From: Azolla caroliniana
Lineage: Eukaryota > Polypodiophyta
DNA length: 64,000 bases
NCBI GenBank assembly: GCA_043228905.1
Contig: JBHGNT010000010.1
Location: 19,964,001 to 20,028,000, forward strand
Direction of reading: 5' to 3'
Part shown: positions 53,318-63,284 of the stretch, piece after piece
Numbering within the stretch: position 1 is the stretch's first letter
How the letters are laid out: each line of letters starts with the position of its first letter
The notes under the pieces: generated by a model
Databases searched by the model: none
Seen by the model: only the letters and a program-made list of their open reading frames with translations
What the model was told of the DNA's origin: nothing
Position numbers and translations under genes: made by a program

Positions 53318-54370
53318 CTACACGTCTCCTATGCTGACAATTCGGCATGTACCTTCATTCCCCATCCGGACATAGCCGTGGTCACCGGCTGAGTAGGATG
53401 AGAGGCATTTCCGGTCCGGGGTAAGGTGGAACGACGCTCTGGAGTCGACCACCCAAGTCATCTCGTCGCCGGCACGGTTTATCTCAATCTCCTCGGTGAT
53501 GAGCATCAACTCTTCTTCACTTGCCCCGATTGCCGTCGTTCCCTTCCGGTTCGTCCCCTTCCGGTCTTTACCGTTCCGGTCCGGGGTCCGCTTCGAATCG
53601 GTACCGTCGGTTTCCTTGTCTTTACGGAAATGCCGACAGTTCTTTTGGAAGTGACCCGGCTTGCCGCAATAGAAGCAAGTGGGCCTCCCCCTTGACTTTG
53701 ACCGTGTCCCTGACTTTTCCCAGTTTTGGGGACTACGGTTTCTCTGTCTTCCACATTCCGATTCGGCAAGGAGCGCTTTGGAGTCGGAGCTCGTATCTTT
53801 GTCTTTCCGACGCGCCTCCTCATCTAGCAAGCTCGACTTTACTCTTGCTACGGATAACCGTTTTCCTTCCGGCCCGGCATTGCCCAAAGTGACGACCAAC
53901 GTCTCCCAGCTGTCCGGGAGGGAACCGAGCAGGAGTAGCGGAAGTACCTCATCGACAAGGGGTACTTCCAATGAAGTTGCCTGGTGGATCAGCCCCTAGA
54001 AGGCATTCATGTGCTCCGCCATGCTGGAGCCATCTTGGTACCGGAGTCTTACTAGCTTCCGGAATACCGACACCTGGTTTACAACATTTTTGTTCTGAAA
54101 CATTATGCCGATCTTCTCCTAGAGCTCATGAGCCTTGCTCTCTTCATTGAAGTTGTTGTACAGGCTCATGACGATGAAGCACCGTATCTACGCTGTTGTC
54201 TTCATGTCCATCACCTCCCATATCGCGGCGTCGATTTTGTCCGGTCTTTTGTCCCCGAACTGAACCGGCAACCAGAGGTCTTTAATCACGAGCATGTCCC
54301 TCATCTTCGACTTCCACACTGAATAGTTGGAGCCGGTGAGCTTGAACATGCCGCCAAACGATTCGTCCAT
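53318..54370 (-). pseudogene. B2 gag and protease
   Basis: Gag starts at 54370 with MDESFGGMFKLTGSNYSVWK, the usual copia Gag opening, and is stopped at 54188. It continues near 54090 and from 53971 (LPDSWETLVVTLGNAG). The zinc knuckle CFYCGKPGHFQKNC is intact. Protease reads WVVDSRASFHLTP: the catalytic D-S-G has become D-S-R, which should inactivate it. A TAG near 53318 follows. Confidence 0.88.
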
Positions 54371-54386
54371 TTTTCTGTGTTGTTTC

Positions 54387-54398
54387 GCTCTGATACCA
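54387..54398 (-). other. Primer-binding site of copia-B2
   Basis: TGGTATCAGAGC on the minus strand, two bases from the LTR end. This is the usual plant copia site complementary to initiator-Met tRNA. Confidence 0.93.
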
Positions 54399-54400
54399 CT

Positions 54401-55151
54401 TGACGGGAACTGGTCGTTCCTTATGCGCAAGGCTCAGCCACAACTGAGCTTAGAATGATGCACAGGAAACGGGAAACAAAAAAAACACAGGAGGTTTACG
54501 TGGAAAAACCCCAAACTAGGGGAAAAACCATGGCAGCCCACAGGCTGCAAATTGTCACTATGTAAGAATGTACAAAACAGTAAGTTCACGAAGGCAACGA
54601 CCTCGGACTCACGATCTTCGCCACAGGCGGCGGTTACAACAGAGGCAACGACCTCTTTCTCTCACTCTCTCTTTGTACAACGTTACGTACTCTCTCTTCT
54701 TCTTGCACCAACAAAAAAATGACAACAACTCAATTCCTAAAAGTTTGCCCTAAGTCATATTTATACTAATATGACTTTTCAGCTATTTACAAATGTAGCC
54801 TCGATGGGCTCTCAGAAACATATTTACGAAAATGTCTCTTCATCCGGTTCATACCGGGCCTGCACCATCCGGCTCTCCGTAGCCGGGTACTCCTCATCCG
54901 GTTTTCACCGGGCCTGCACCATCCGGCTCTCCGTAGCCGAGTACTCCTCATTCGGTTCATACCGAGCCTGCACCATCCGGCTCTCCGTAGCCGAGTACTC
55001 CTCATCCGGTTCATACCGGGCCTACACCATCCGGCTCTCCGTAGCCGGGTCCTTCTCATACGGTTTCGGCCTCGGCCTATCAGCCTCGACTGAGTTTGTT
55101 CATCGGCACTGATCTTCTCCGTTCCCATCCGGAGGGACCTGTCTCCCAACA
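54401..55151 (-). repeat. 5' LTR of copia-B2
   Basis: 751 bases with four 54-bp units (about 54844-55060) and the palindromic TATA region at 54752-54777. It ends CTCCCAACA before TGTGT. Confidence 0.92.
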
Positions 55152-55195
55152 TGTGTGTGTGTGTGTGTGTGCGTCAGTTGGTGTCAAGCGTGCGT
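55152..55195 (+). repeat. 3' LTR of element F, continuation, cut by copy G
   Basis: (TG)n then GCGTCAGTTGGTGTCAAGCG, equal to the stretch after the (TG)n tract in F's 5' LTR (40173-40192) apart from two substitutions. It stops where G's LTR begins. Confidence 0.85.
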
Positions 55196-55801
55196 TGTCG
55201 TGAAGAAAACCGTCTCGTAGCGCAATCGGTGCATAGCGTGCGTGAACCAGCTCTTCACGCGTGTGCACCCTTTTATGTATATAATAGGGAATTAAGTAGA
55301 TAGGCATATCCGGGGGTAGTTAGATTCGGTAGGTAGGAAGTAAATGAGGGAGAAGGCTCCCTTCTTGAAGCTATAAAAGAGAGGGAGACGCGGGGGAGAA
55401 GGGATCGTGCATTGAGGAGGATGAAGTGTTGTCGAACCGTAACCGAACACTTCTCCTCTGTTCATTTTCCATCGCTCTGCAGGGTTTTCGGGAGGCTCGC
55501 GCTGCTTCGAGGAACGCCCGTGTGCTTCCGACAACACCTCCATGCTATCCCCTTTCGTGCGCAGACGAACATGCATCGACATCTGTTCGCCGGCCTGTTC
55601 GGTTGTAACCGCTCGCGTGCTCTGTTGTTTTGTGTCATTTGTTAATATACAAACATTCGTGTCTCTCTGCCCCTGTGTCTCTTTGCTCATACGTAACTGG
55701 TCGTCTCTCTCTTTCTCTTTCCCATCCTATCACCTGCTCTTCGGTTCAAGACCCCGGTGGTCCCGCCTCGTTTCTCCACGCACGCGCGTAGCAACGCGAC
55801 A
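55196..55801 (+). repeat. 5' LTR of Ty3 alpha copy G
   Basis: Begins TGTCGTGAAGAAAACCG and ends ...CAACGCGACA. TATAAAAG at 55372-55379. Close relative of the LTRs at 3588 and 60562. Confidence 0.9.
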
Positions 55802-55805
55802 TATT

Positions 55806-55823
55806 TGGTGAACCCGAAATGAA
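55806..55823 (+). other. Primer-binding site, copy G (variant)
   Basis: TGGTGAACCCGAAATGAA: two changes from the family sequence, in its distal half. An ATG within it opens an in-frame N-terminal extension of gag. Confidence 0.75.
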
Positions 55824-55845
55824 ACAGGCGGCAGAGGAGCAGAAG

Positions 55846-57884
55846 ATGAGGGGGTCAGATCTTGCAGAGGCCATGGCTTCGGCCGTGGACCAGATAGTGA
55901 GCGCGTGCGAGGGCACCGGCGCCCTTGACAGGGCTATTGAGGCGATCGTCGATATGATCGGCCGGTTCAGTGGAAAGGATGCCATGAGTTATTTGGCGTC
56001 CTACCGGGTGGAGATGTTGATGAGGGATATTCCGGAACAGAGGCGTCTTGCCGGATTCCCTCAAGTGGCGATGCCGGGCATCCATGCGGAGGTGCTCGAG
56101 GTCTGGGCGGAGAGCCGGACCTGGGAGGAGTTCGAAGGACGGCTCCTGGAGAAATACGGGCTGGGTGACGCGCTTCGACTTTCGAAGCGGGGCTTCATGA
56201 AGTGGGTGGAGTCCCCCGACAAAGGAAGAAATGCGTCGGCACTCCTCCGGGAGTTTGAGGATCGCTTTGCGCGCCTTTCGGCGCTCGATCGGACCGTTCT
56301 GGACACAAGTTGTGTCCTACTGTTTGTCAAATCGGTTGACGCACAGGATCGGGAGCAAGTGGGCTCCTTACTGGAAGCCGAACATGGGCTGACGGCCGAC
56401 TAGGCCGCGGTAAAAAGAGTCTGCGGTCGTTTTGACAAATGGTGGGAGTGGGCTAATACAGGGGCGACTGGGGCGGGTCCTGTCGCAGCAAGGAAGCTCG
56501 AACCGATACCGTAGGCGCGACGGAAGAGACCCGGGAGTGGCTCGAAACCGGTTCGGCTTCGACCGGCGTGGTCAGAGGCTCGTCCGGGGGGACAACTTTG
56601 GAGGAGTTGACACGGGCGGTAAAGGATCTCTAGATCGCCCAGGCTCGGAGGGAAGGTGGCGAACAGGCTCGTGACCGACGGCCTCCGGCAGGAAATAGGT
56701 GCATGTGGTGCGACGAGGTCGGCCACATCCGGAAAGACTGCAGGGACTTTGCGGAGGCTTTGAGAAGCCGGATAGTGTACCTGTGGGAAGGTCGGGTGCA
56801 CGCCAGCGATACCTGGAGGGCCCTGAACCGAAACGACGGGCGAGGGGGAATGAAAAGGCTGATGGAAGAGGCGGCGGCCCGGCACGCGGAGACCGTCCAC
56901 TACTCGACGTCGGCCGGTATTCGGTTCTGGCCGACGATGCTGGAAGGCCTCGCCAGTGCCCGACTAAGGAAAGACGAGGCGGACCGCGTGGAGAAGCGGG
57001 TCCAGGAGGTAATCGGGAGGAGTGATCCGGTCGAAGAAAAGACGGGTTTCGTCGAAGCAGCTTGCAAGAACTACGAGGCGATGGTTGAAGACAAACAGGT
57101 AGGTAAAACCGGAAGGGCCTGACCCTCATAAAGATACGAAACCCGATTCGGGCCGAAACAGAACGAGGCCGGTGAGACCAGTGCCCGGGATAACCACAAG
57201 AAGGGCGGATACCGGTTGGGCACGGAGATCGAAAGGACCACGGACCTACGGAAGGTCTTGGAAGAACGAATCCTCGACAGCAAGGTGGAACTGTCGTTGC
57301 GGGAGGTGAAGAGGAAGAGGCTGTCGACGGAGACAGAACCGGAAAGGCCGGTGGAGGTGCGGACGACGCACATGGAGGACATGGCACTGGAAGACGAGTG
57401 GGCGGAGAGCCATTACTCGAGGCCACACTGGGCCCGTGCGACCACGGAAACCCCGGTGAAGATCGGAGATGTTCAGGAACCGATGGTGGCGCTGGTGGAC
57501 CACGGTTCGGAAATAAACCTGATGTCCATGGACTTCTACAAGAAGGGGAAATGGCCGATCAACACCAAGCACGGGTGGAAGATACGGGTGGCGACGCACG
57601 CCACCGAGGAACTACACGGGGCTTGCCCAAACGTGAGAGTCAAGATCGGCGACGTCGAGATAGATCAACACTTCTTTGTGCAGGAGACGTCCTCACACCC
57701 GGTCATACTGGGAGAACCGTACATTACGGCAGCGCAGATGGAGACCAAGGTGCTGGACAACGGGTCGGCCTACGCGAGGGTCAAGAGTCAGGACGGGCGT
57801 CATTCGGTCCAGTTCCTGACGGTGCGACCGACCCACGAGCGAAACCGCGAATCCCTCGGTGGCGAGAACCGAGAGGATTTTTAG
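55846..57884 (+). pseudogene. Gag and protease of alpha copy G
   Basis: Gag N-terminal domain MRGSDLAEAM to LTAD, stopped by TAG at 56401-56403 where D has TGG. Frame changes occur between 56400 and 56700. The zinc knuckle CMWCDEVGHIRKDC (56701-56742) is followed by VYLWEGRVHASDTWRA and the DPVEEKTGF tail. A stop at 57120 precedes the protease part (57216-57884): LRKVLEERILDSKVEL, ALVDHGSEINLMSMDF and VRVKIGDVEIDQHFF, then HPVILGEPYITAA. It ends EDF-stop at the slip site. The active site D-H-G-S differs from the usual D-S/T-G. Confidence 0.85.
57876..57884 (+). other. Candidate -1 frameshift site, copy G
   Basis: GAT TTT TAG ends the gag-protease frame inside a T5 run. Slipping back one base on TTT gives TTA GAG AGG GCT, which is the pol frame. 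The same nine bases end gag-protease in copy I. Confidence 0.6.
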
Positions 57885-60086
57885 AGAGGGCTGTCAAGGC
57901 ATGGGGCCGCGACAGTCCGGACAGTCCAGGAAAACCCCACAAATGTACGATAGAGGCGAAACCGAAGAAACGTTGTACCATAAGTAGGAAGTTTTGTTTC
58001 TTCGACAATGGAGGGTGTACGATAGTCGGCGTCGTTCGCCGAGAAAAGACGAGGGCGGAAGAGTGACTCCGGGCGTACGGAGTTCTCGGTCCCAGCGAGG
58101 AAATCAACGGAGCCGTGGAGGCGGTCTCCTTCGACGATACCTTGGGAATACTGCGAGAGTTGGTCGGAGAGGGCCTTAAAGAGGACCGGACGATACCGGT
58201 TTGCTCAGAAGAGATGTACGAAGTCATCGCGGACTTCAGTCGAGGGCTCGAGTCGGATCGGACGGCCCGGGTTAACACGAAGTACAAGAGTGTGGACCGG
58301 AAGGTAAGGCCAGTCGCGGCACCCTTACCGGAGGGCAGTGAGTTGTGAATCAAGGGGGTCGCGTCGGACCCTAGTTTACGAGATCCGGCCTGCATAGGAC
58401 ACACCTTCACCGACAGAACGCTTCGGGAGCTAAAAATCGGTGGGGGCGGTTTCCTACTGCCGGCGGAAGAAGACCGGTTTCGGAGAATGCTCAGAAGGCA
58501 CGGGAAAGCCTTCGCATTCTCACTGGGAGAGATCGGCTGCGTAGATCCGACAGTCGTGAAGCCGATGGTGATATTCACGGTACCGCATGTGCCGTGGAAT
58601 CTCAAACCAATTCCCGTACCGAGAGCTCACATCCCGGAGCTGATGGAGCTGTTGAGGCAGAAAGTCGATATGGGCATCCTCGAACCGTCGAGTGCCCCAT
58701 ACTCGAACCGGTGGTTTACTGTACTGAAGAAGAACGAGACGTTGCGCTTCATTCAAGACCTGCAACCGGTCAACAGAGTGACCATTCGGAACGCAGGAAT
58801 CAGACCAATGATAGACGAGTTCGCAGAGGCCTTCGCCAGAAGGTCGATCTACTCGGTCGGTGATCTGTACTCGGGGTAAGATCAGTTCCAACTAGCCGTA
58901 GAGAGCAGAGACATTACGACGATGCGGACTCCTCTCGGCCTAGTGCGGATGTGTACCCTGCCACAAGGAGGGACGAACTCGGTGGCCCACATGGTGAATG
59001 CGATGAACAAGGTGCTGAGGGATTGAGTCCCGGACATCACCATGCCATTCTTGGACAACATCCCTATCAAGGGATGTCCGGTGGAGGAAAAGGACGAAAC
59101 GATCGGACCGGACGGATGCCGGAAATTCGTGGCGACACACATTGACGACTGCGAGAGGGTGCTGCAGAGGCTAGAGGACGCGAGGCTCACCTTCTCCGGG
59201 GAGAAATCGGCCTTCGAGCAATCAGAGATCATGGTCGTCGGACATCTATGCGGACCGTATGGCCGGAAACCGTCTCCGGCTAAGGTGGAAGCCATCTCCG
59301 CAATGAAGCCCGACTGTAACTCGGTCACGGAGGTACGGAGGTTCTTGGGAGCATGCGCGTTCTACCACATATGGATCCTGCATTACGCTCACGTTGCCGA
59401 GCCGCTATACGGGTTGCTGAAAAAGGGGCGAAAATTCGAGTGGCGAGACGAGCATACGGAGTCGGTCCAAAAGATGAAGGAGGCTCTTGCTGCAGCTCTG
59501 GCACTCCGGAAGGCTGGCTACGAGAAAGGCACTCCCGTCTACATAACGGTAGATACGAGTCCGACCGGGATCGGATGGGTTGTCAACCAAGAAGATGAGG
59601 ACGGCATTTGGTTCCCAATCTGGTTAGGTGCGAAGGTCCTCAGCGAGCGACAACGAGGATACGCCCAGGTTAAACGCGAACTCTGGGGTATCGTTTCGGC
59701 GGTGAAGGCCGATAAAGACTATCTGATTGGGACAGAGGTAATTATCGAGACGGACTGCCAGCCGATTCTCGGCATGGTTTCCGGATGCGCAACCCCGGAC
59801 CTGGCAATGCTCAGGTGGATAGCGTACATCAAGTCCCTGGATCCGGAAATACGACACATTTCCGGGAAAGACAATGCCATGGATGACATGCTTTCGAGGG
59901 CGCGATTCGACGACGAGGGCGGCATGGTTTCGGAGGACGAGGAAGTCGGCGTGGACTTCTTCAAGGCGGCTTACGTAACAACCGAGGGGGGGAGCACTCC
60001 GGCGCTTAACGATTTTAACGAGAGCAAGTACGATGGGGAGTGGCTGCGGATTGGAGGATTCTTAAGGACGATGACGCCAGACGCGT
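57881..60086 (+). pseudogene. Pol of alpha copy G: RT and RNase H, integrase lost
   Basis: The whole stretch is one frame, -1 to protease, broken by stops at 58064, 58346, 58877 and 59024. A Cys-rich module comes first (C-x9-C-x6-C-x6-C, 57943-58020). A linker with KYKSVDRKVRPVAAPLPEG follows, then RT with VPHVPWNLKPIPVPRAH, RFIQDLQPVNRVTIRNAG and TPLGLVRMCTLPQGGTNS. Its catalytic box reads PFLDNIPIKG, with Asn for the second Asp. RNase H has ITVDTSPTGIGWVVNQ, GYAQVKRELWGI and HISGKDNAMDDMLSRA. The frame ends at 60086, where LTR-like unit H begins. RT wording resembles Ty3 elements common in basidiomycete fungi more than typical plant lineages. Confidence 0.85.
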
Positions 60087-60561
60087 TGTCGTGAAGATTT
60101 TCGGCAATAGTGTGAAAATCCCATAAAACGTACGAAATCGAGTATGAATCACATAATACAATAATTGTGAAGATAACATTTTAGATAAATTTAATATCTA
60201 AGTACAAAATGATGGAGGTTTCGAATGCACTTTATTACACGAGAAACGGACAACTAAATGTCAAGATATGAGGGTATAAAGTTTGTGAAAGGAAAAGAGA
60301 AAATTGTGAGATATCCCATATAGGCACGACAAATACGACTCTCATCATATATAAGGTAGAGCAAAAGATATTATCTTTGTGTCTATGTGTGGAGCATAGA
60401 GAGTTCAAGGTAACTTGAACTAAGAGTGGAGGTGGGCTAGCTACTCGTAAAGGGTTTTGGCCAACCAAAACCGGACCGACGATGGAGCCGGTGATCCGAC
60501 GGCATCTGGCGACGGCACCGGTATCCGCCGGTGAGACGACGGCATTCGGCAGCGACACCGG
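60087..60561 (+). repeat. LTR-like unit H inserted in pol of copy G
   Basis: Begins TGTCGTGAAGATTTTCGGC, the alpha-type terminus, but its body is AT-rich and unlike the other LTRs. ATATATAAGG near 60346 could be a TATA box. The right part turns GC-rich (ACGGCACCGGTATCCGCCGG). It is cut by the LTR of copy I after GACACCGG. No primer-binding site is visible. It is probably the left part of another LTR. Confidence 0.55.
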
Positions 60562-61188
60562 TGTCGTGAAGAAAACCATCCACAAGCGGAATCGGTGCAC
60601 CGGAGCGTAGGAACCGGCTCATCATACACGTACGCCTTATGTTGTACATAGAAGATCCTAGGTAGGTAGGTTCGGTAGGTAGGAAATTAATGGGAAACGG
60701 CTCCTTCCTTGCCTATAAAAGGAGGGAGACGAGGAGGGGAGAGGGGATCGCGGAATCAGAGAAGACGAAGTGTTGTCGGGTTGTCGGCCGAAGGCTTCTC
60801 TCTCTTCCAAACTCCATAGCTTCTTTCTGTGCAGGTTTCGGGAGGCTCGCGCTGCTCTGAGGAATGCCTAATTGCTTCCAGCAGCACCTCCAACCTACTC
60901 CCTTCTTTCTGTGCGTTTACGAACAGGCATCGGCATCTGTTTGCCGGCCTGTTCGGTTGTAACCGCTTTCGTGCTTCCTGTTGTTTGTCTCTGTTAATAT
61001 ATACATACATACCTTCGTGTCTCTCTGTGTTGTTTTCCCGCTCGCGTCTTCGTGTTGAAGGGCCGTGTCCCTGTGGACCTACGCTCGAACCTAGTGGGTC
61101 TCTTCCCTTCTCCTTTCTCTCTTGCTGTTCGGTACAAGACCCCCGAGGTCCCGCCTCATTCCACGCATCCGCGAGGAATACCTCGACA
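60562..61188 (+). repeat. 5' LTR of Ty3 alpha copy I
   Basis: Begins TGTCGTGAAGAAAACC and ends ...TACCTCGACA. TATAAAAG at 60714-60721 and GAGGTCCCGCC near the end. Confidence 0.9.
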
Positions 61189-61191
61189 TCT

Positions 61192-61209
61192 TGGTGAACC
61201 CGACGTGAA
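61192..61209 (+). other. Primer-binding site, copy I
   Basis: TGGTGAACCCGACGTGAA (family sequence). Confidence 0.8.
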
Positions 61210-61231
61210 GGAGGCGGCAGAAGAGCAGAAG

Positions 61232-63284
61232 ATGAGGGGGTCGGATCTTGCAGAGGCCATGGCTTCGGCCGTGGATCGGATATTGAGCACACGCGAGGGC
61301 ACCGGCGCCCTCGACAGAGCCATTGAGGCAGTTGTTGGTACGATCGGCCGGTTCAGCGGAAAGGATGCTACGAAGTATTTGGCGTCCTACGGGGCAGAAA
61401 TGCTGATGCGAGACATTCCGGAAGAGAGGCGTCTTGCCGGGTTCCCTCGAGTGGCGATGCCGAGCATCCATGCGGAGGTGCTCGAGGTACGGGCGGAGAG
61501 CTGTACCTGGGAGGAGTTCGAAGGCCGACTCCTAGAGAAATACGGGCTGGAAGACGCGCTCCGGCTTTCGAAACGGGACTTCATGGTATGGGTGGAGTCC
61601 CCCGGCAAGGAAAGAAACGCGTCGGCACTCCTCCGGGAGTTTGAGGAGCGCTTTGCGCGCCTTTCGGCGCTTGACTGAACCGTTCTGGATACGAGCCGGG
61701 TCCTACTGTTCGTCAAGTCGGTGGACGAGCGGGATCGGGATCAAGTCGGCTGCTTGCTAGAAACCGAAGACGGGCTGAGGACCGACTCGACTGCGGTTAA
61801 GAGAGTCTGTGGCCGTTTTGACAAACGACGAGAATGGGCTGACAACGGGGCGGCCGGAGCGGGCTCTGTCACAGCAATGAGGCTTGAACCGGCACCACAA
61901 GGGCGAAGGGCAGGGACACGGGAGTGGCTCGAAACCGGTTCGGCTTCAACCGGCATGGTCGATGACTCGTCCGGAGGAGCAGCGCTGGAGGAGTTGACGC
62001 GGGCGATAAAGGGTCTCCAAATCGCCCAGACTCGAAGGGAAGGAGGCGAACCGGCTCGTGACCGACGGCGAACAGGTGCATGTGGTGCGACGAGGTCGGC
62101 CACATTCGGAAGGAATGCGGCGATTTCGCAGAGGCGTTGAGGAACCGGGTGGTGTACCTGTGGGAAGGTCGGGTGCATGCCGGCGATACCAGAAGGGCCC
62201 TAAACCGAAACGACTGATGGAAGAGGTAGCGGCCCGACACGTGGAGGCCATCCACTACTTGGCGTCGGCCGGTATTCGGGTCGGGGGCAGCGAGGCCCGA
62301 AAGGAGAGCAAAGACGGATTTTGGTCGGCAATGCTGGAAGGCCTTGCTGGCGCACGACTAAGGAAAGATGAAACGGACCGCGCTGAGAGACGGGTCCGGG
62401 AAATAACCGGGTGGAGCGATCCGGTCGAGGAGAAGACGGGCTTCGTAGAAGCCGCCTGCCGGAACTACGAGGCTCTGGTAGAAGACAAACGAGTGGGGAA
62501 AGCCGGAGCGGTCGGGCCCTCACAACGGTACGAGACCCGATTTGGGCAACGACGAAACGATGCCGGTGGGTCCAGCTCGCAAGATAACCCCAGGAAGGGC
62601 GGATACCGACTGGGGATGGAAATAGAAAGGACTACGGACCTACGAAAGGTCCTAGAAGAACGGATCCTCGACTAGAAGGAGTTCCACGACTCCATTGTGG
62701 ACCTGGTGAAACGGAAGAGGCTGTCGACGGAGACGGAACCGGAAAGACCGGTGGAGGTGCGGACGATGCACATCGACGACATGGCGCTGGAAGATGAGTG
62801 GACGGAGAGCCACTATTGAAGGCCGCACTGGGCCCGAGCGACCACAGAGACCCCGGTAAAGATCGGAGATGTTCAGGAACCGGTGGTGGCATTGGTGGAC
62901 CACGGTTTGGAAATAAACCTGATGTCCATGGACTTCTATAGGAAGGGAAAGTGGCCGATCAACACCAAGCACGGGTGGAAGATACGGGCGGCGACGCGCG
63001 CCACCGAGGAACTGCACGGGGCCTGCCCGAACGTGCGAGTCAAGATTGGCGACGTCGAGATTGACCAGCACTTCTTCGTACAGGAGACGTCCTCGCACCC
63101 GGTCATATTAGGGAAACCATACATCACGGCGGCGCGGATGGAGACCAAGGTGCTAGACAACGGTTCGGCCTACGCGAGGGTCAAAAGCCAGGACGGGCGC
63201 CATTCGGTCCAATTTCTGACGGTGCGACCGAACCACGAGCGAAACCGCGAATCCCTCGGTAGCGAGAACCGGGAGGATTTTTAG
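61232..63284 (+). pseudogene. Gag and protease of alpha copy I
   Basis: Gag runs from MRGSDLAEAM. A TGA at 61676-61678 interrupts it, then the same frame continues through VLLFVKSVDERDRDQVG to EELTRAIKGLQIAQTRREGG, showing the ancestral Gag frame. A short deletion near 62068 puts the knuckle CMWCDEVGHIRKEC (about 62080) out of frame. Further stops lie at 62673 and 62817. Protease (62883-63284) is open: VVALVDHGLEINLMSMDF, VRVKIGDVEIDQHFF, HPVILGKPYITAA. It ends with EDF-stop at 63282-63284, the same site as in copy G. Confidence 0.85.
63276..63284 (+). other. Candidate -1 frameshift site, copy I
   Basis: GAT TTT TAG followed by AGAGGGCTG, identical to copy G. After a -1 slip on TTT the frame is open for 240 codons to the window edge. 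Confidence 0.65.

Larger units (their letters stand above)
49594..55151 (-). mobile_element. Copia-B element B2 (antisense, complete span)
   Basis: 5558 bases with both LTRs (49594-50326 and 54401-55151), primer-binding site, polypurine tract and a TGTGT target duplication at 49589-49593 and 55152-55156. Order on the minus strand: LTR, gag, protease, integrase, RT, RNase H, LTR. Pol is broken by several stops and at least two frameshifts. It inserted in the (TG)n tract of F's 3' LTR. Confidence 0.95.
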
